Shown here: positions 14,691-17,965 of the stretch, one piece after another
Position numbering within the stretch: the first letter of the stretch is position 1
Layout: every line of letters starts with the position of its first letter
DNA from: UBA2177 sp964487525
GTDB taxonomy: Bacteria > Patescibacteriota > Dojkabacteria > SC72
Length of the DNA stretch: 17,965 bases
Direction: 5' to 3'
Assembly (NCBI GenBank): GCA_964487525.1
Contig: CAZAQC010000009.1
Span: forward strand, 1 to 17,965
The notes under the pieces: model-generated
What the model saw: only the letters and a program-made list of their open reading frames with translations
The model's database searches: none
Told to the model about the DNA's origin: nothing
Translations under genes and position numbers: made by a program

Positions 14691-16097
14691 TTATTCCAAA
14701 TTAACTACCTCTCCCTCGTTAGGTATATGTAAATCAATTTTAAATTCTTCTATCAAATTCTTTGAGAAATCATTAATAATATCCTCTTCTCCATGAACCA
14801 AGAATATCTTCCTTGGAGTATGTCCAAAGCTTCTAAGCCAATATCTTAAATCTCTTTGATCTCCATGTCCTGAAAATCCTCCCAAAGTAAAGAGTTTAGC
14901 ATTATTCTGATACTCATCCCCCATTATTTTTACTGTTTTTTCTCCTTCAACCAATCTTCTACCTAATGTACCCATTACCTGATAGCCTACTATAACTAAG
15001 TGAGTTGAGGGATTCTCTATGTTGTTTTTTAAATGATGTAATATTCTTCCCCCTGTACACATTCCACTTCCTGCAATTATCGCTATACCTTTTTTTGCAG
15101 CTAATCTTTTAGATTCTTCTGCAGAATCTATTTTGTGCAAATCAGGGAAATCAAATGGATCATCTCCCTTTTCTAATAGTCTTTTTGCATCTTCATCATA
15201 AAAATCTGGATACTGTCTAAATACCTCAGTAGCTTTAGAAGCCATTGGGCTATCTAGATATATGGGGATACCTGAAATTAAATGTTTCTCAATAAAAAGG
15301 TTAATTTCATAGAGAATTTCTTGCGTTCTTTCAATAGCGAAGGATGGGATCAATAGATTACCTCCCTGTTTTTGAGCACTTTGCAATGCAGAGAGTAGTT
15401 CTAAAACAGTTTCATTTCTATCTTTATGCAATCTGTTTCCATACGTAGACTCACATATTACATAATCTGCTTCCCTGATTAAGTCTGGATCCCTTACAAT
15501 TCTAGCTCCAGGCTGTCCTAGATCCCCTGAGAAGACAAGTTTTCTAGTTCTTCCTGCTTCATTACCTATCCAAACTTCCAATATTGCAGAACCTAATATA
15601 TGACCTGCATCTCTCATTCTAAATTCGCATTCCTTAGTGATATTTACAGAGCTTCCATATGGGTATACTTCAAAAAATCTCATAGCTTCTTCTACATCCT
15701 GTTCTGTAAATAGAGGTTTTTTGAAATCTGAAGAACCCATTTCTTTAGAATTGTTAGGTCTGGACTCCCATCTGTCAAATTCTTCCTTCTGTAAATTAGC
15801 TGAATCTAAAAGTATTATTTTGGTCAAATCTCTAGTTGGTTGGGTAGATATTATTCTTCCTTTAAATCCTTGTTTAACGAGTACAGGAATCCTTCCACTA
15901 TGGTCATAGTGTGCATGAGTAAGAAAAACAAAATCTAATTCAGCAGGATTGAATGGAAATGGTTTGTAATTTTTCTCTTCCAATTCATCTGGTCCTTGAA
16001 ATGCTCCACAATCAACCAAGAATTTTGTAGTTTCAGTTTCAATATAAAAACAAGAGCCTGTTACTGTTTTAGTTGCTCCTATAAATTGTATTTTCAT
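14691..16097 (-). CDS. Beta-CASP metallo-beta-lactamase ribonuclease
   Basis: A two-zinc hydrolase of the RNA-processing MBL/beta-CASP group (CPSF73/TTHA0252-like). The 468 residues show motif 2 HAHYDH (61-66), motif 3 His166 in DAGHILGSA, motif 4 Asp192 in FSGDLG, and the beta-CASP insert (about 210-400) with Glu216 and the GSGMCTGG loop (343-350). His411 in FSGHGD and His435 in VHGEE complete the zinc site and the RMMBL C-terminal segment. It lacks the KH domains of archaeal CPSF-like proteins and is shorter than RNase J. It probably cuts or trims RNA. It is first in the operon with the isomerase and AMP phosphorylase, suggesting it may release nucleotides from RNA for that pathway; that link is inference. 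Confidence 0.93.
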   Translation of the reverse strand: MKIQFIGATKTVTGSCFYIETETTKFLVDCGAFQGPDELEEKNYKPFPFNPAELDFVFLTHAHYDHSGRIPVLVKQGFKGRIISTQPTRDLTKIILLDSANLQKEEFDRWESRPNNSKEMGSSDFKKPLFTEQDVEEAMRFFEVYPYGSSVNITKECEFRMRDAGHILGSAILEVWIGNEAGRTRKLVFSGDLGQPGARIVRDPDLIREADYVICESTYGNRLHKDRNETVLELLSALQSAQKQGGNLLIPSFAIERTQEILYEINLFIEKHLISGIPIYLDSPMASKATEVFRQYPDFYDEDAKRLLEKGDDPFDFPDLHKIDSAEESKRLAAKKGIAIIAGSGMCTGGRILHHLKNNIENPSTHLVIVGYQVMGTLGRRLVEGEKTVKIMGDEYQNNAKLFTLGGFSGHGDQRDLRYWLRSFGHTPRKIFLVHGEEDIINDFSKNLIEEFKIDLHIPNEGEVVNLE

Positions 16098-16131
16098 TTG
16101 GGCAGTAATGTTTCAAGTAATTTATGTATAT

Positions 16132-16161
16132 ATGATAATGCAAGTGCACGACAAATGACAA
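16132..16161 (-). promoter_or_regulatory. Promoter for the ribonuclease-isomerase-AMP phosphorylase operon
   Basis: On the minus strand, TTGTCA (16161-16156, 5 of 6) and TATCAT (16137-16132, 5 of 6) are 18 bases apart. They lie in the 69-base gap after the DUF3850 gene. Transcription would start near 16125, leaving a leader of about 28 bases without a Shine-Dalgarno sequence. Confidence 0.5.
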
Positions 16162-16166
16162 CCCTA

Positions 16167-16430
16167 TTATTTTATAGACATAAAGATTAGTCCGTATTTC
16201 TCAATTTCTTCTTTACTCCAAAATTTCACATCCTTTGTATTGAATGTGTATGTAACTTCTTTCTCTATTTCTCTCCCTGTATATTCTTTTTTATTTGGAT
16301 CCCATTCTTTCAAGACCAAAATATCTCCTTTTTCACATTCAAAATCTGCCAACCTAACATCATATGTTTTTTCTCCCTTTAGAATTCTCTCAAAATATTC
16401 CGGCCATGTTTTCTTGTCTATCCTTCTCAT
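16167..16430 (-). CDS. Small DUF3850 (ASCH/PUA-like) protein
   Basis: 87 residues that match the DUF3850 pattern: a Lys-Thr-Trp-Pro-x-Tyr-Phe opening (KKTWPEYFERILKGEKTYDV, residues 6-25), Asp-rich KGDILVLKEWDP (35-46) and YTGREI (50-55). The family belongs to the ASCH/PUA-like fold, which often binds RNA or modified nucleotides; no enzymatic function is established to my knowledge. DUF3850 genes are frequent in phages as well as chromosomes. Here it lies between cca and the beta-CASP ribonuclease gene, 21 bases after cca, so an RNA-related role is plausible. The start is the only reasonable ATG and no Shine-Dalgarno motif precedes it. Confidence 0.85.
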   Translation of the reverse strand: MRRIDKKTWPEYFERILKGEKTYDVRLADFECEKGDILVLKEWDPNKKEYTGREIEKEVTYTFNTKDVKFWSKEEIEKYGLIFMSIK

Positions 16431-16451
16431 TTTATTATTAATACAATTAAT

Positions 16452-17876
16452 TTAAATTTTTGCTAACTCCTTAGCTTTCTCTATTAATTTCTCTTTAGTA
16501 TTTAACATTGGATCATCTAAAACCATATCTAATAGCTCCTTTAGAATTATTCCCAACTTAGGCCCTTTCTCTATACCTACACTAATTAATTCGTCCCCTG
16601 TTACCTTCAGATCTGTAATCTTTAATGCCATATCCTCTTTCCTTACTTCTGATATTCTTTTCTGTAATATGGTTATTTCATCTGGCTTAAACGCTGTAGA
16701 AGGATTAGATTGAGCATCTGCCATCCTAAGTTTAAAAAGATCATCAATATTTTCCTCACCTACCCTCTGTATGAATCTTCTAACAGCCGAATCAGACCAC
16801 TGATGCATCTCAATGTTTTCTCTCTCCTCCTCAGACATCCCATCTTGGATATGAGGATAGTAGAACATATGATTCTCTATTAATATCTTTACTCTCTTTA
16901 TCTCTGATTGAGAGAATTTCATCCTTTTCATTATCTGTTCAGCTATGTCTGCACCCATTTTGTCATGACCATAGAAATGACCATTACCCATATCTGTCCT
17001 AGGTTTTGCGATATCATGCAAAAGAGCTGCTAACTTAACACTATCATGAGCCACATCACAAGTACCAAGACTATGCCAATATACATCGTGCGCATGATAC
17101 AGTTTCTGTTCAACATCAACACCCTCTGAAAGTTCGGGCATGAAGAGATTTAATAATCCAACCTGTCTCATTAATTCAATACCAACAGAAGGCTTTGAAG
17201 AATTAAGAATCATTTTCATAAATTCATCCCTTACCCTCTCCATTGATACCTGCGATGCAACAGGTAAAGATTCTTTCATTGCTTCTAATGTGTTCTTTTC
17301 AATACTAAATCCTAATTGGGATGCAACCCTACATGCCTTAAATGCTCTTAAACCATCTTCTTTAAATCTTTCAATCGGTGTTCCAACTGCCCTAACTAAT
17401 TTCTTACCAATATCTCCCACTCCATCAAAAGGATCATGTAATTCACCATTCATTTCTTCTTCTACCCCTTCCATATCTAATTGAGAAAGATCTAAAGCCA
17501 TTGCATTGAAAGTGAAATCTCTCCTGCCTAAATCCTTGTCTATATCATCTACAAATTTAACATCTGTAGGCCATCTTCCATCAACATATTCGGATTCACT
17601 TCTAAAAGTCGTAACCTCAATTTCATGCGTTTCCCCTTGCTTATCTTGCATTAAGACTATTATGGTTCCAAATTTTGCTCCAGTTGATACAGATTTAGGG
17701 AAAATATTTAACATTTCATCAGGCAATGCATTTGTCGCTAAATCATAATCATGAGGTATTTTACCCAAAACAGTATCTCTTAATGCTCCACCAACTAAAT
17801 AGCAATCATAGCCTTCCTTCACAAGGATTCTTGCAACTTTTTGTACATATTCAGGTATTGTTATTTTAATATTCAT
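16452..17876 (-). CDS. cca: CCA-adding enzyme / polynucleotide adenylyltransferase family with HD domain
   Basis: A class II nucleotidyltransferase, most likely adding or repairing the CCA end of tRNAs. In the 474 residues, LVGGALRD (27-34) and the catalytic Asp43 and Asp45 (DYDLAT) form the active site, with EVTTFR (87-92) and RRDFTFNAMA (118-127). The nucleotide-selecting EDxxR motif is at 173-177 (EDGLR). The following helix has Lys180 where Arg is usual. An HD domain follows (about 265-400), with His268, His287-Asp288 and His304-Asp305, suggesting phosphohydrolase activity. Poly(A) polymerase is the alternative within the family, but EDxxR and the HD domain favour CCA addition. The ATG at 17876 overlaps the end of a partial frame entering from the right. 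Confidence 0.92.
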   Translation of the reverse strand: MNIKITIPEYVQKVARILVKEGYDCYLVGGALRDTVLGKIPHDYDLATNALPDEMLNIFPKSVSTGAKFGTIIVLMQDKQGETHEIEVTTFRSESEYVDGRWPTDVKFVDDIDKDLGRRDFTFNAMALDLSQLDMEGVEEEMNGELHDPFDGVGDIGKKLVRAVGTPIERFKEDGLRAFKACRVASQLGFSIEKNTLEAMKESLPVASQVSMERVRDEFMKMILNSSKPSVGIELMRQVGLLNLFMPELSEGVDVEQKLYHAHDVYWHSLGTCDVAHDSVKLAALLHDIAKPRTDMGNGHFYGHDKMGADIAEQIMKRMKFSQSEIKRVKILIENHMFYYPHIQDGMSEEERENIEMHQWSDSAVRRFIQRVGEENIDDLFKLRMADAQSNPSTAFKPDEITILQKRISEVRKEDMALKITDLKVTGDELISVGIEKGPKLGIILKELLDMVLDDPMLNTKEKLIEKAKELAKI

Positions 17877-17965
17877 AATATCTCTTTGCAGTTTTAGGTA
17901 ATATTAACAATTCCTCATCATCGTGCTGTATACCCAACACTTCTTCCATATCTAAATTCTCTTTT
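17866..17965 (-). CDS. Possible C-terminal fragment of a gene upstream of cca
   Basis: One minus-strand frame stays open from the window edge to a TAA at 17868-17866, giving 32 visible residues that end in LPKTAKRYYEY. The other two frames contain stops in this stretch. Its stop overlaps the cca start by 11 bases, as in the coupled genes elsewhere in the window. No promoter with usual spacing is seen before cca, which agrees with read-through from an upstream gene. Too little is visible to name it, and an open 99-base frame could be chance. Confidence 0.4.
   Translation of the reverse strand, partial: KENLDMEEVLGIQHDDEELLILPKTAKRYYEY

Overview
The window is AT-rich bacterial DNA, densely packed with genes and using the standard code. 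Of 17 complete genes, 13 end in TAA, three in TAG and one in TGA. The content points to Patescibacteria (Candidate Phyla Radiation), with Dojkabacteria/Katanobacteria-like lineages as a tentative guess. The grounds are an archaeal-type AMP phosphorylase next to a ribose-1,5-bisphosphate isomerase, short gene gaps and overlapping genes, almost no Shine-Dalgarno sequences, and a divergent protein pair of a type I associate with Chloroflexota and some Patescibacteria. The assignment is an inference. I see no rRNA, tRNA, CRISPR array, insertion sequence or prophage gene.

Layout. Positions 1-609 (minus) hold the N-terminal part of an unnamed multi-pass membrane protein. Divergent from it, 682-2955 (plus) is the translation cluster rpmE-prfA-prmC (L31, release factor 1 and the methylase that modifies release factors). 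The prmC stop overlaps the end of a minus-strand pair of membrane-anchored envelope proteases, ctpA then htrA (5341-2938). Upstream of these, 7764-5381 (minus) is a translationally coupled pair of poorly known proteins: a putative degenerate actin-fold (MutL-like) protein and a protein with barrel-sandwich/KOW-like segments. A Rho-independent terminator (7804-7832) separates that pair from the classical rpsF-ssb-rpsR operon (9119-7853, minus). The GTPase gene ychF (10302-9196, minus) precedes the operon and is divergent from a secreted, membrane-anchored transglutaminase-like protein (10374-12215, plus).

The right part (12208-17965) is all minus strand. A partial reading frame enters from the right edge, followed by cca, a small DUF3850/ASCH-like protein, a beta-CASP metallo-beta-lactamase ribonuclease, ribose-1,5-bisphosphate isomerase and AMP phosphorylase. 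The last three are 5 and 18 bases apart and form a likely operon. Together they could turn RNA-derived nucleotides into ribulose-1,5-bisphosphate for RuBisCO, which is not in this window.

Regulatory style. Several start codons (rpmE, prfA, the gene at 7764, ychF, possibly ssb and htrA) have a TATAAT-like hexamer placed so that transcription would start on, or within a few bases of, the start codon. No strong Shine-Dalgarno motif precedes any gene. This suggests leaderless or very short-leader mRNAs.
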